From Oleiagrimonas sp963817755 (GTDB lineage Bacteria; Pseudomonadota; Gammaproteobacteria; Xanthomonadales; Rhodanobacteraceae): a DNA stretch of 64,000 nt. The notes under the pieces were generated by a model. That model did no database searches. It worked only from the letters and a program-made list of their open reading frames with translations, and was not told the origin of the DNA. The position numbers were made by a program, and so were the translations under genes. Positions 18,797 through 27,740 of the stretch are shown in pieces (positions within the stretch are counted from its first letter, which is position 1; the number at the start of each line of letters is the position of its first letter). Where the stretch lies: assembly GCA_963817755.1 (NCBI GenBank), contig CAWFPB010000003.1, positions 620,001 to 684,000 of the forward strand, read 5' to 3'.

Positions 18797-21076
18797 ATGC
18801 GTAGATCCACGTCCCGTTGCGCCGGCCATGCCCCCTGGTTGCGCCTTTTCCCCGTGCTTGTCCTGCTTGCACTGTCGGGCCTGGCCCGGCCCGCGCGGGC
18901 CGGCATCCACATCGACGGACACATGTCGCCGGGCGAATGGAAAGGGGCGAGGAAGATCACCGACTTCCGCGACGTGGTCCCGTTGACCGGCAAGCCGGCC
19001 TCGCTGCCGACCGAGGCCTGGGTCCTGTCGACGCCCAAGGGCCTGGCCATCGCCTTCCGCAGCACCCAGCCGCCCGGCGTCGAGCGCGTGCAGCAGCGCA
19101 CGCGCCGCGACCAGGAGGCGCAGGTCGACCGCGTCAACGTGATGATCGACTTCGACGGCGACGGCCGCACCGGCTACGACTTCACCGTGGACCTTTCCGG
19201 CAGCGTGATCGACGAGGTGATCACCGACGAGACGCATTTCAACAAGGACTGGGACGGCGACTGGAAGCATGCCGTGAGCCAGGATGCCCACGGCTGGACC
19301 GCGGAAATCCTGATCCCCTGGTACATCGCGCCGATGCGCAAGGCCGAGGGCGGCCAGCGCACCATCGGCCTGTACCTGGACCGCGTGGTCGCCTCCACCG
19401 GCGAGCGCATGGCCTGGCCGGTGGCCAGCTACACCCGGGCGCGCTTCGTGTCCGAATTCCACAAGGTGACCCTGCCGGCCTACACCCAGTCGCTACTGGC
19501 GTTCACGCCGTACCTGTCCGGCCAGCACGACCTGGTCCACGGCGGAAACGCCTTCAAGACCGGCGCCGACATCTTCTGGAAGCCCAACGGGCAGACCCAG
19601 CTCACGGCCACCATCAACCCCGACTTCGGCCAGGTCGAGAGCGACAGCCTGGTGGTCAATTTCGACGCCGAGGAAACCTTCTTCAGCGACAAGCGCCCGT
19701 TCTTCACCGAGAACCAGGGCATCTTCGACTTCGGCCTGCTGATCGACAACAGCCAGCTGATCTACACCCGTCGCGTCGGCGGACCCGCCGACAACGGCAG
19801 CGGGCCGGCCGACATCGCCGGCGCGCTCAAGCTCAACGGCAGTGTCGGCGACACCCATTACGGCGTGCTCTCGGCGCAGGAAAGCGGCCCGGCTGGACGC
19901 ACCTTCAATGCCGTGCGCCTGACCCATCCGTTTGCCGACCAGACACTGGGCATGCTGGTGACCCGCGTCGACCATCCGTTCCTGGACCGCACCGCCACCG
20001 TGCTCGGCGTGGACCAGCAATGGCATCCCAGCGACCAGCTCACCGTGACCAGCAACGTGGTCGGCGACGACATCGCCCAGCGCGGCACCACGCAGCGCGG
20101 CAGCGGCGCGACCACCGTGATCCAGTACGACATGAACTCCGAGTGGAGCCAGCAATGGCTGGTCATGCACTTTGGAAGCCACCTGGACATCAACGACTTC
20201 GGCTACCTGCCACGCAATAATCTGAACTACGTGCACTGGGAGCTGCAGCGCCGCGTCACCGATCTTCCGGCCGACTCGACCTATGCCTCGCGCGAATGGC
20301 GCTGGCGGGTGATCGGCATGAACAATGACCAGGGCCTTGCGCTGCAGCGCCAGTTCCGCACGGTCCTGCGCGCCGACCGTCATGACGGCGGGACCGACAG
20401 CGTGCAGCTGAACCTCAATGCGCCCGCGCACGACGACCTGCTCACGCGCGGCCACGGCGCCCTGCGCACGCCGGCCAATTTCTGGCTGTCGATGGAACGC
20501 AGCCTGCCGCGCAAGGGCAACTGGTCCTGGGATGTCATGGCCTATGCCACCGGCAACGAGCTCAACGGGACGCACCGGATCAGCTCCGAATTCGACTTCA
20601 TGCCCACCTACTACTTCAGTGAACATCTCAGCATGAGCCCGGGCTTTACCGTGCAGTTCCAGCCCGATTGGCTGATCTGGCAGCACGACAACCTGGTTGG
20701 CGATTTCAATGGACGCACGATCCAGCTGGATACGGCGGTGAACTGGAATTTCGCCGACCACCAGGAACTTCGCGTACGCCTGCAGGCGGTGGGCGTGGAC
20801 GCACGCATCCGCCAGGCCTACCGCGTGGCACCGGACATGCGCGCCATGCCGGACCACGTCACGCAGGTCAACAGCTTCAGCCTGCGCAACCTGGGCTTCC
20901 AGGTCCGCTACCGCTTCGAACTGGCGCCCTTGTCCAATCTGTACGTGGTCTACAGCCGCGGCGGCTACGCCATGGATCCGGTGTCCCAGTCGGCGACCAC
21001 GCAGTTCCGCAACAGCTTCAGCCTGCGCGATACTGAGATGTTCCTGGTCAAGCTGGCCTACCGTTTCCAGTTGTAG
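18797..21076 (+). CDS. DUF5916 outer-membrane protein with N-terminal CBM9-like domain
   Basis: A 759-residue exported protein. Residues 1-35 form a signal peptide ending at ARA. An N-terminal beta-sandwich of the carbohydrate-binding/CBM9-like type (about 36-220) precedes a long DUF5916 region that reads like an outer-membrane beta barrel, with alternating hydrophobic strands and a final strand ending in an aromatic-rich KLAYRFQL. The conserved phrase INPDFGQVESD...FFSDKRPFFTEN is the DUF5916 hallmark. The function is unknown; family members are common in Xanthomonadales and Bacteroidetes and may take part in uptake or processing of polymers. It stands alone, with a PIN gene 19 bases downstream. 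Confidence 0.85.
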   Translation: MRRSTSRCAGHAPWLRLFPVLVLLALSGLARPARAGIHIDGHMSPGEWKGARKITDFRDVVPLTGKPASLPTEAWVLSTPKGLAIAFRSTQPPGVERVQQRTRRDQEAQVDRVNVMIDFDGDGRTGYDFTVDLSGSVIDEVITDETHFNKDWDGDWKHAVSQDAHGWTAEILIPWYIAPMRKAEGGQRTIGLYLDRVVASTGERMAWPVASYTRARFVSEFHKVTLPAYTQSLLAFTPYLSGQHDLVHGGNAFKTGADIFWKPNGQTQLTATINPDFGQVESDSLVVNFDAEETFFSDKRPFFTENQGIFDFGLLIDNSQLIYTRRVGGPADNGSGPADIAGALKLNGSVGDTHYGVLSAQESGPAGRTFNAVRLTHPFADQTLGMLVTRVDHPFLDRTATVLGVDQQWHPSDQLTVTSNVVGDDIAQRGTTQRGSGATTVIQYDMNSEWSQQWLVMHFGSHLDINDFGYLPRNNLNYVHWELQRRVTDLPADSTYASREWRWRVIGMNNDQGLALQRQFRTVLRADRHDGGTDSVQLNLNAPAHDDLLTRGHGALRTPANFWLSMERSLPRKGNWSWDVMAYATGNELNGTHRISSEFDFMPTYYFSEHLSMSPGFTVQFQPDWLIWQHDNLVGDFNGRTIQLDTAVNWNFADHQELRVRLQAVGVDARIRQAYRVAPDMRAMPDHVTQVNSFSLRNLGFQVRYRFELAPLSNLYVVYSRGGYAMDPVSQSATTQFRNSFSLRDTEMFLVKLAYRFQL

Positions 21077-21095
21077 AGCAGACCGGGCCGCTACA

Positions 21096-21746
21096 ATGGC
21101 GGCGATGACCGACGATCCGCGCCCCGTTCCGCCCGAGGCGCCGCTACCCGGCGACTGCTGCGGTGGCGGCTGCATGCCGTGCGTGCTGGATGCGCACGAG
21201 GACGCCATGCGCGAGCATCACGAGCAACTGCTGGCGTGGATGGCCCGGCATCCGCCCGAACCCGCAACGCCCTGCACCGATGCGCAGCGACCGCGGTGGC
21301 TGGTGCTGGATACCAACGTGAGCCTGGACCTGCTGGTGTTCCGCGACCCGCGCTGGGATGCCCTGCGCCAGGCCCTGGCACAGGGCGCATGCGAATCGGT
21401 GATGGGATTCGAGTGCCGGGTGGAGTTCGCCCGGGTGCTGGTCTATCCGCAATTCGGGCTCGACCCGGAGCAACGCGTGCGGGCCATGCGGGCGTTCGAT
21501 GACTTGCACCGCTTCACCGCCACGGGAGGTGGTCCCCGGGAAGCCCTGGATGCGCTGCCGCAATGCCGCGATCCGGACGACCAGAAATTCATGGAGCTGG
21601 CCATGGAGGCCGGTGCCGACGCCTTGCTGAGCAAGGACAAGGACCTGCTGAAGCTGGCGCGCCGCAACCGGCGCGCGGGCCTGTTCGAGATCCTCTCGCC
21701 GCAGGCGTGGCTGGACCGCCGGGCCGCATCCGTGCCGGAAGCCTGA
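21096..21746 (+). CDS. PIN-domain putative nuclease with N-terminal Cys-rich oxidoreductase-like module
   Basis: A 216-residue protein joining two parts. Residues about 14-40 hold a compact Cys motif (GDCCGGGCMPCV) resembling the oxidoreductase-like N-terminal domain seen in some eukaryotic and bacterial proteins. Residues about 68-205 form a PIN domain of the COG1569 type, with acidic residues in VLDTNV, the central Glu in ECRVEFAR, and DPDDQKF plus LLSKDKDLL near the end. PIN proteins are metal-dependent RNases and many are toxins, but no antitoxin gene is next to it. Start alternatives are 21,096 and 21,105. The stop codon lies inside the loop of a terminator hairpin. Confidence 0.8.
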   Translation: MAAMTDDPRPVPPEAPLPGDCCGGGCMPCVLDAHEDAMREHHEQLLAWMARHPPEPATPCTDAQRPRWLVLDTNVSLDLLVFRDPRWDALRQALAQGACESVMGFECRVEFARVLVYPQFGLDPEQRVRAMRAFDDLHRFTATGGGPREALDALPQCRDPDDQKFMELAMEAGADALLSKDKDLLKLARRNRRAGLFEILSPQAWLDRRAASVPEA

Positions 21747-21759
21747 AGCTTCCGGCACG
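21731..21759. terminator. Convergent terminator hairpin containing the PIN gene stop
   Basis: A perfect 12-bp inverted repeat (CGTGCCGGAAGC at 21,731, complement at 21,748-21,759) with loop CTGAA. The TGA of the PIN gene is in this loop. It lies 17 bases from the convergent S10 peptidase stop and may terminate both. No strong T run follows. Confidence 0.55.
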
Positions 21760-21775
21760 GTGTCCGCGGTTGCGG

Positions 21776-23263
21776 TCAGTGGGCGCGGAACAGCGCCATC
21801 ACGTCCTTCCGGAAGGACTTCTGGCTGCCGGGACGGGTGTAGAACATGTGCCCGCCCGGATACTCGCGCACCTTCACGCGGTCGCGGCCGCCCATGACCG
21901 GCATCTGGTCGACCACCAGGATCGAGCCCATGAACGGGCAGGACAGGTCGTTCCAGCCGTGCGCGATCAGCACGTGCATCTTCGCATCGTTGGCGACCAT
22001 CTCGCGCAGCTGCTTGACCGAGCCGGTATGGGCATCCTTGTCCTCGTGCCACAGGCGGTTCACCTTGTAGCTCAGGGCGTTGTAGCGGCCGTTGTACTTC
22101 CAGCCCACGGTACGGGTGATGAAGTTCACCATGGCCTCGGTGGTCGGGGCGATGATGGCGTTGAGCATCGGGTCGTTGCTCATCTGGCGCGGCGAATCCG
22201 GGAACGGGTCCCAGCCGGTCAGGTTGGAGTCGTACACGCTGCCGATCTTCTTCTGGCCGCGGTGCACCTCGCGCAGGTAGGCACCGGTGTCCAGGCGGCC
22301 ACCGGACTGGCGCACGAAGGTCGGATCCAGGCCGGTCATCTCGGTCACGTGCTTGATCATGCGATCACGCACCGCCGGATCGCTGTTGCCCAGCATCAGT
22401 GCATGCGCGTAGGGACCGCGGGTGTAGTCGATCACCTTCTGCATGGCCGCGGCCGTCAGCTTGCCCTCGCGCTCCAGGTGCGCGGCGGTGATCGAGGGCA
22501 GGGTCAGCATCCACGGCACCGGCGAGACCAGGCGGTTGCGGTAGCTGTCCGGATCCAGGTACGGCGAGACCAGCACCACGCCGTTCATGGCCACGCCCAG
22601 CTGGGTCTGCAGGTACTCGGTGATGCGCGGGCCGCGGAAGCCGCCGTAGCTCTCGCCGACCAGGTACTTGCGCGAGGTCATGCGGCCGTTCTTGATCAAC
22701 CAGTCGTAGACCACGCGCGACAGGTAGTGGATGTCGGCATCGGTGCTGTAGAAGTCCTTGACGGTCTGTTTCTGCGACTCCAGCGAGCGGCTGAAGCCGG
22801 TGCCGACCGGATCGATGAACACCAGGTCGGTGAAGTCCAGCCAGGTGCCCGGGTTGTCGCGCAGGGTGGGGCGATCGGACGGGTTGTCGCCCGCGTCGCC
22901 GAAATGGATCTTCTTCGGACCGATGGCGCCGAAATTCAGGTACACCGACGATGCGCCGGGGCCGCCGTTGAAGGCAAAGGTCACCGGACGGTCGTGTCCG
23001 CGCACGGTGTAGGCGGTGTACATCACCTGGGCGATCTTCTTGCCCTTGTCGTTGCGCACCGGCAGGGTGCCGACGGTGACGGTGTACTTGATGGTCTTGC
23101 CGGCCACGTGCGTGACCTGTGTGGTGTGCGCGTCGGCGGGGAAGGGCGGTAGCTGCATGCCGGCTTCCTGCTTGGCCGGCGGCTTGGCGGCCAGCGCCAC
23201 CGGCACCGCCGCAGCCAGAACAAGCGCGCCGAGCAGGGACGCGAGGACGTGGCGTTTTTGCAT
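21776..23263 (-). CDS. Secreted serine carboxypeptidase, peptidase family S10
   Basis: A 495-residue exported peptidase. Residues 1-27 form a signal peptide ending ALAAK. The S10 nucleophile motif GESYGG follows a YLV strand, the substrate-binding phrase NGGPGASSVY lies upstream, and the C-terminal part contains HGWNDLSCPF and the GGHMFY histidine segment. Family members release C-terminal amino acids; bacterial secreted members of this size are common in Xanthomonadales. The start at 23,263 follows AGGAG and gives a clean signal peptide; the frame stays open upstream but without a signal. It is divergent from a sulfotransferase gene. Confidence 0.92.
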   Translation of the reverse strand: MQKRHVLASLLGALVLAAAVPVALAAKPPAKQEAGMQLPPFPADAHTTQVTHVAGKTIKYTVTVGTLPVRNDKGKKIAQVMYTAYTVRGHDRPVTFAFNGGPGASSVYLNFGAIGPKKIHFGDAGDNPSDRPTLRDNPGTWLDFTDLVFIDPVGTGFSRSLESQKQTVKDFYSTDADIHYLSRVVYDWLIKNGRMTSRKYLVGESYGGFRGPRITEYLQTQLGVAMNGVVLVSPYLDPDSYRNRLVSPVPWMLTLPSITAAHLEREGKLTAAAMQKVIDYTRGPYAHALMLGNSDPAVRDRMIKHVTEMTGLDPTFVRQSGGRLDTGAYLREVHRGQKKIGSVYDSNLTGWDPFPDSPRQMSNDPMLNAIIAPTTEAMVNFITRTVGWKYNGRYNALSYKVNRLWHEDKDAHTGSVKQLREMVANDAKMHVLIAHGWNDLSCPFMGSILVVDQMPVMGGRDRVKVREYPGGHMFYTRPGSQKSFRKDVMALFRAH

Positions 23264-23402
23264 GGTCGAACTCCTGGGAAAAGGGCAGTATTCCACAGTA
23301 TCCAAATCGCTCTGACCATGCCCGTGAAGAAAGTACCGGTCACGGAAACACTTTCGGGCATGGAGTATCCTGACGTCATTGTTCGCGCAACCGAACTTCG
23401 GC

Positions 23403-24332
23403 ATGACGTCCTCCAGACCCGCGCCGATACACAAGATTTTCGTGGTCGGCTGTCCCCGCTCCGGGACCACGGTGACCCAGGCCATCCTGGCCGGTCTCCC
23501 GGGAGTGATGTCCATGGGCGAGACCGACTACATGCTGACCCTGTTCGGTCGATTCGAAGACTGGTTGCGCGAGGACCCGGCCGCACCGCATACGTGGCAC
23601 AAGCGCCTGGGCGTGACGCGAGGCACCATGGGTCGCCACCTGCAGTCTTGCATGGACCGCGCGTTCGGGGGTCGTGCACGTGCGCCCCGTTTGCGGCACC
23701 GCATCACGGGACGTGGCTACATCGCCGAATTCTGCCGGGTGCTCGACCAGCGCGCCCGGGAAAACGGTTGCACATGCTGGGTCGAGAAGACACCCGACCA
23801 TCTGCCGTATGTCGACGTGCTGGCCGAACAGATCCCCGGTGCCCAATTCCTGCACGTGGTGCGCCGGGGCGAGGACGTGATTGCCTCGGCGATCGAAGCG
23901 CAAATGCACTTTGCCGAGCACAACGTGTTCTATGGCACGCTGCCGTACTGGGTATTGCGATGGAACCGGGCAGCGCAGTGGCACATCGAACATGCCGGCA
24001 GGCCCGGGCATACGGTGCTGCCCTACGAATGCCTGTTCGGCGCCACGCGCCAGGTGCGCTCACTCCTGGCGCGACTGGCCGGGGTGGAAGTCCCGGCCAC
24101 CTTCACACGGGACACCGAACAGGGCATCGCCGACCTGAGCCATGAGCCGTGGAAGCAGGGTTCCACCAATGGCGTGTTGCGCAAACCCGAAAGCAAGGTC
24201 GATCAGATGTTCGGGCCGCGCTTGCGCGGCATGCTGCATGAACGCCTGGATGACTATGCGGGGGTCGTCGCCGAAATCGCGCGGCGGCAGTCACAACTGC
24301 CATGGATTGCCTGCGCCGACGACGCGTTGTGA
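23403..24332 (+). CDS. PAPS-dependent sulfotransferase family protein
   Basis: A 309-residue protein with the sulfotransferase 5'-phosphosulfate loop VVGCPRSGTTV near residues 10-20, followed by a helix, and the 3'-phosphate-binding region FLHVVRRGEDV about residue 150. It should transfer sulfate from PAPS to an unknown acceptor, such as a saccharide or protein tyrosine. There is no neighbouring sulfur-activation or glycan gene to indicate the acceptor. A TTG eight codons upstream (23,379) is a possible alternative start. Its 3' end is only 6 bases from the convergent slipin gene. Confidence 0.85.
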   Translation: MTSSRPAPIHKIFVVGCPRSGTTVTQAILAGLPGVMSMGETDYMLTLFGRFEDWLREDPAAPHTWHKRLGVTRGTMGRHLQSCMDRAFGGRARAPRLRHRITGRGYIAEFCRVLDQRARENGCTCWVEKTPDHLPYVDVLAEQIPGAQFLHVVRRGEDVIASAIEAQMHFAEHNVFYGTLPYWVLRWNRAAQWHIEHAGRPGHTVLPYECLFGATRQVRSLLARLAGVEVPATFTRDTEQGIADLSHEPWKQGSTNGVLRKPESKVDQMFGPRLRGMLHERLDDYAGVVAEIARRQSQLPWIACADDAL

Positions 24333-24338
24333 CCCGGG

Positions 24339-25094
24339 TCAGGAATCCTTGGCCATCTGCATCAGCGGCTTGATCAGGTCCAGCGGCAACGGGAAGGCGA
24401 TGGTGTTGGACTTGCCGTTGCTGGCCATGTCGGCCAGGGTCTGCAGGTAGCGCAGCTGCAGCGCCTGCGGCTCCTGGGCCAGCATGTGCGCGGCGTCGCG
24501 CAGCTTCTCCGCGGCCTGCATCTCGCCTTCGGCGTGGATGACCTTGGCACGGCGTTCGCGCTCGGCCTCGGCCTGTCGCGCGATGGCGCGGACCATGGTC
24601 TCGTTGAGGTCCACGTCCTTGATCTCCACGTCGGTAATCTTGATGCCCCAGGGATCGGTGGCCTCGTCGAGGATCTGCTGCAGCGTCTTGTTGATCGATT
24701 CGCGTTCGGCCAGGATCTCGTCCAGCTCGTGCTGGCCCAGCACCGAGCGCAGGCGCGTCTGTGCCAGCTGGCTGGTGGCCTGGTAGAAGTCGGCCACCTG
24801 AAGCACCGCCTTGTCGGACTCGATCACGCGGTAGTAGACCACCGCGTTCACGCGCACCGAGACGTTGTCGCGCGAGATCACGTCCTGCGGCGGCACGTCC
24901 ATCACGCCCACGCGCAGGTCGACGCGGACCATGCTCTGGATCACCGGGATCATGATGATCAGGCCCGGCCCCTTGGTCCCGGTGTATCGACCCAGGGTCA
25001 GCATCACGCCGCGCTGGTATTCGGGCAGGACCTTGATCGAGGCGATCAGCAGTACAAGGACGAATAGAACGATGATGCCAGCGAGTCCGAACAT
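24339..25094 (-). CDS. Slipin (stomatin-like SPFH/band 7 protein)
   Basis: A 251-residue membrane-associated SPFH protein. One N-terminal membrane helix (about 2-22) precedes the band 7 domain (about 25-200), with the characteristic stomatin/slipin phrases GPGLIIMIPVIQSMVRVDLR and DVSVRVNAVVYYRV-like strands. The C-terminal part is a helical segment rich in charged residues (AEAERERRAKVIHAEGE). The start at 25,094 follows AGGAG. It is cotranscribed with the NfeD-type protease gene 56 bases upstream; NfeD proteases cleave stomatins in archaea, and the pair is widely conserved. A role in membrane-domain organisation or protein quality control is inferred. Confidence 0.92.
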   Translation of the reverse strand: MFGLAGIIVLFVLVLLIASIKVLPEYQRGVMLTLGRYTGTKGPGLIIMIPVIQSMVRVDLRVGVMDVPPQDVISRDNVSVRVNAVVYYRVIESDKAVLQVADFYQATSQLAQTRLRSVLGQHELDEILAERESINKTLQQILDEATDPWGIKITDVEIKDVDLNETMVRAIARQAEAERERRAKVIHAEGEMQAAEKLRDAAHMLAQEPQALQLRYLQTLADMASNGKSNTIAFPLPLDLIKPLMQMAKDS

Positions 25095-25150
25095 GGGATT
25101 CTCCTGATTGAACATGGCGTGCACGCGCCGTGCGCGTGCACGAAAAGGGC

Positions 25151-26542
25151 TTACTCGGCGTCCACCCAGAGCACCAGGCCGTCGCGCTTGCTTGCGCGCA
25201 CGCGCGTGCCGTCGGGAAGGGGCTCGCCGCTGTTGCTGCGTACGCGCCAGCGTTCGCCGTTGATGCGTGCCCAGGCCTCGCCTCCGGCGGGCAACGGCTC
25301 GAGCAGTTGCCCACGGTGGTCGACCAGTTGCGCATCACCGCTGAAGACCCGCGCACGCCGTGCGCGCATCAGCAGCCAGATCACGCCACCCAGGGTGATG
25401 ATGGCGCTCAGCGCCAGGCCGGCGATCACGCCCTCGTTGACACTGAAGCCGGGTACGTCGCTGTGGAAGAGCATGATGGACCCCACCGTGAACGCGGCCA
25501 CGCCGCTGATGCCAAGGGCGCCGAGCGTGGGCGTCAGCACCTCGGCGACGACCAGCACGACTCCCAATGCCATCAAGGCCAGTCCTGCATAGTTTACCGG
25601 CAGCAATTGCAGGGCATACAGGCCGATCAGCAAGCAGATGGCGCCGGCAATGCCGGGGAACAGCGCACCGGGATGGAAGGCCTCCAGCAGCAGACCGTAC
25701 AGGCCGGCGATCAGCAGCAGGTAGGCCATCGTGGGATTGGTGATGACACCCAGGAAGCGCGTGCGCCAGCCCGGGTCGTAGGTGCGTACGTCCAGCCCGG
25801 CCACGTGCAGGGTGGATTCGCCCGTGGCCATGCGCACCGTGCGTCCGTCCGCCTGGCGCAACAACGAATCCACGTCCGGGGCGATGAAATCGATGACCTT
25901 CTTCTTCAGGGCCTCGTTCGCGGTCAAGGTGGCCGCACCGCGCACGGCGCTTTCGGCCCATTCCGCATTGCGCCCGCGCAACTGCGCCAGCGAGCGGATG
26001 TAGGCGATGGCATCGTTGAGCACCTTGTTGGCCTCCGCGCCGCTTCCGGCACCGGCCGGCGGTTCCGATGCGCTGGAACCGCTCGCCGGCGCCTTGCCGC
26101 GCTGGATTGGCAAGGGCATCGGCGTGCCGCCACCCAGTGACACCGGCGTGGCCGCACCCAGGTGCGTGGCCGGTGCCATCGCGGCCAGGTGACTGGCGTA
26201 GAGGATGTAGGTGCCGGCCGAGGCGGCTCGCGCGCCGCCGGGCGCAACATAGGTGATGACCGGGATGTCCGAGGCCAGGATGTCAGCAATGATCCGGCGC
26301 ATCGATGCGGACAGGCCACCCGGGGTATCCATGCGCAGGATCACGGCCCGCGCGCCGTCGCGCTGGGCGCGGTCAAGCGCATCGTGCACGTATTCGGCGG
26401 CGGCCGGTCCGATCGCGCCATCCAGGTCGATCTGCGCCACGAAGCGCTGTCCGCCCGCCGCGCCCGTCGCCGCGCTCGAGAGCAGCATGACGGCCAGCAG
26501 GACCGCACATGCCGACAGGGCCATGCGAAGCCGAAATGTCAT
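25151..26542 (-). CDS. NfeD-family membrane-bound serine protease (ClpP class)
   Basis: A 463-residue membrane protease. Residues 1-32 are a signal peptide. Residues about 35-250 form a ClpP-like protease domain with the nucleophile Ser in RAASAGTYI and the likely catalytic Lys in ANKVLNDA. Then come about four or five membrane helices (about 265-385) and a C-terminal NfeD OB-fold domain (about 400-463). A long low-complexity Ser/Ala/Gly insert lies within the protease domain near residues 150-175. The SD (AAGGAGGGA) is one of the strongest in the window. It is the first gene of the operon with slipin. Confidence 0.92.
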   Translation of the reverse strand: MTFRLRMALSACAVLLAVMLLSSAATGAAGGQRFVAQIDLDGAIGPAAAEYVHDALDRAQRDGARAVILRMDTPGGLSASMRRIIADILASDIPVITYVAPGGARAASAGTYILYASHLAAMAPATHLGAATPVSLGGGTPMPLPIQRGKAPASGSSASEPPAGAGSGAEANKVLNDAIAYIRSLAQLRGRNAEWAESAVRGAATLTANEALKKKVIDFIAPDVDSLLRQADGRTVRMATGESTLHVAGLDVRTYDPGWRTRFLGVITNPTMAYLLLIAGLYGLLLEAFHPGALFPGIAGAICLLIGLYALQLLPVNYAGLALMALGVVLVVAEVLTPTLGALGISGVAAFTVGSIMLFHSDVPGFSVNEGVIAGLALSAIITLGGVIWLLMRARRARVFSGDAQLVDHRGQLLEPLPAGGEAWARINGERWRVRSNSGEPLPDGTRVRASKRDGLVLWVDAE

Positions 26543-26660
26543 CCGGCATCCCTCCTTGCATCCGTCCCCATGGTAGACGCTTTTGCCGATCATGCCACTC
26601 CTCCATCGGGCAGACCGCAATCACGGCTAGAATGCGCCCCGGTACCGATGGAATTTAGGC

Positions 26661-27740
26661 ATGTCGAGAGCGGGTATGCGTGACGAACACATTGCGGCAC
26701 GGACCCTGGGCGAAGTGCTGCGCGAAGGCGCGGTGCCACCCGTGGAAGGACGCGTGTTGTTCCTCGGCGCGCATCCGGCGACAGCGGAGCAGGTACCCGG
26801 CAGCAGGTCATGGACCTGCGTGCAGAGCCAGCGACCGGTTGCAGTGGCGCTGGAAGCGGGATGGCACTCGGTGTCGAGCGAGGTGAGCGACGCGGGAGAT
26901 CCGTTCGAGACCGTGCTGGTCCTTCCGCCGCGCCAGCGCGACCTGGCCCGGGCCTTCCTGGCCCGGGCGGTCGCCTGCGCCCGTCCCGGGGGCCGCGTGA
27001 CGGCGGCCATGGCCAACCTCGAGGGGGCGCGCAGCGGCGAACGCGACCTGGCGGCCCTGATCGGCGAGATCGAACATCGTTCGCGCAACAAGTGCAGGGT
27101 CTTCGGCGGCCGCATCGACCCCGAACGGGTCGATCAGACGCTACTGGATGACTGGCTCGCGCTCGATCGCGTGCAACCCATCCTCGACGGGCGCTTGCTC
27201 AGTCGCCCCGGCCTGTTTGCCTGGGATCGCGTCGACCCCGCCTCCGCCCTGCTGGCCGAACACCTGCCGCCCGACCTGGCCGGCAGCGTGGCCGATCTCG
27301 GGGCCGGCTACGGGTACCTCTCGATGCAGGCCCTGCAGCGTTGTCCGGGCATCCGCTCGCTGGACCTGTACGAGGCCGATGCGCGCGCGCTGGAACCGGC
27401 ACGGGAGAATCTTGCCCAAGCCATGGCGGCCTCGGGCAGGGACATCCCGGTTCGGGTGCACTGGCACGACGTCACCGCCGGCCTGCCGCACCCCTGTGAC
27501 GCGGTGATCTGCAACCCACCGTTCCACACGGGTCGGGCCGAACGGCCGGAACTCGGTCGTGCCTTCATCGAGGCCGCGGCCGAGGCTTTGCGCCCGGGCG
27601 GGGCCTTGTGGATGGTCGCCAACCGGCACCTGCCGTACGAGGCCACGCTGAACGCGCGCTTCGCGAACGTGCATGCAGTGGCCGATCGCGATGGCTTCAA
27701 GGTCGTGCACGCGGTCAAGGGCAGGGAGTCGTCGCCATGA
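26661..27740 (+). CDS. rsmC: 16S rRNA (guanine-1207 N2)-methyltransferase RsmC-like
   Basis: A 359-residue class I SAM-dependent methyltransferase with the two-domain plan of RsmC: a degenerate N-terminal methyltransferase-like half and a catalytic C-terminal half with VADLGAGYGYLS for SAM binding and the NPPFH motif for N2 methylation of guanine. RsmC methylates G1207 of 16S rRNA in 30S subunits. ATG 26,676 is an alternative start five codons in. The overlap with rsuA (ATGA) makes a two-gene rRNA-modification unit. RlmG is a related family, but the length and the neighbour favour RsmC. Confidence 0.85.
   Translation: MSRAGMRDEHIAARTLGEVLREGAVPPVEGRVLFLGAHPATAEQVPGSRSWTCVQSQRPVAVALEAGWHSVSSEVSDAGDPFETVLVLPPRQRDLARAFLARAVACARPGGRVTAAMANLEGARSGERDLAALIGEIEHRSRNKCRVFGGRIDPERVDQTLLDDWLALDRVQPILDGRLLSRPGLFAWDRVDPASALLAEHLPPDLAGSVADLGAGYGYLSMQALQRCPGIRSLDLYEADARALEPARENLAQAMAASGRDIPVRVHWHDVTAGLPHPCDAVICNPPFHTGRAERPELGRAFIEAAAEALRPGGALWMVANRHLPYEATLNARFANVHAVADRDGFKVVHAVKGRESSP

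Noticed and set aside
21096..21746. A complete toxin-antitoxin pair around the PIN gene
   Set aside because: The neighbours are a DUF5916 barrel and an S10 peptidase; no small antitoxin gene is visible on either side.
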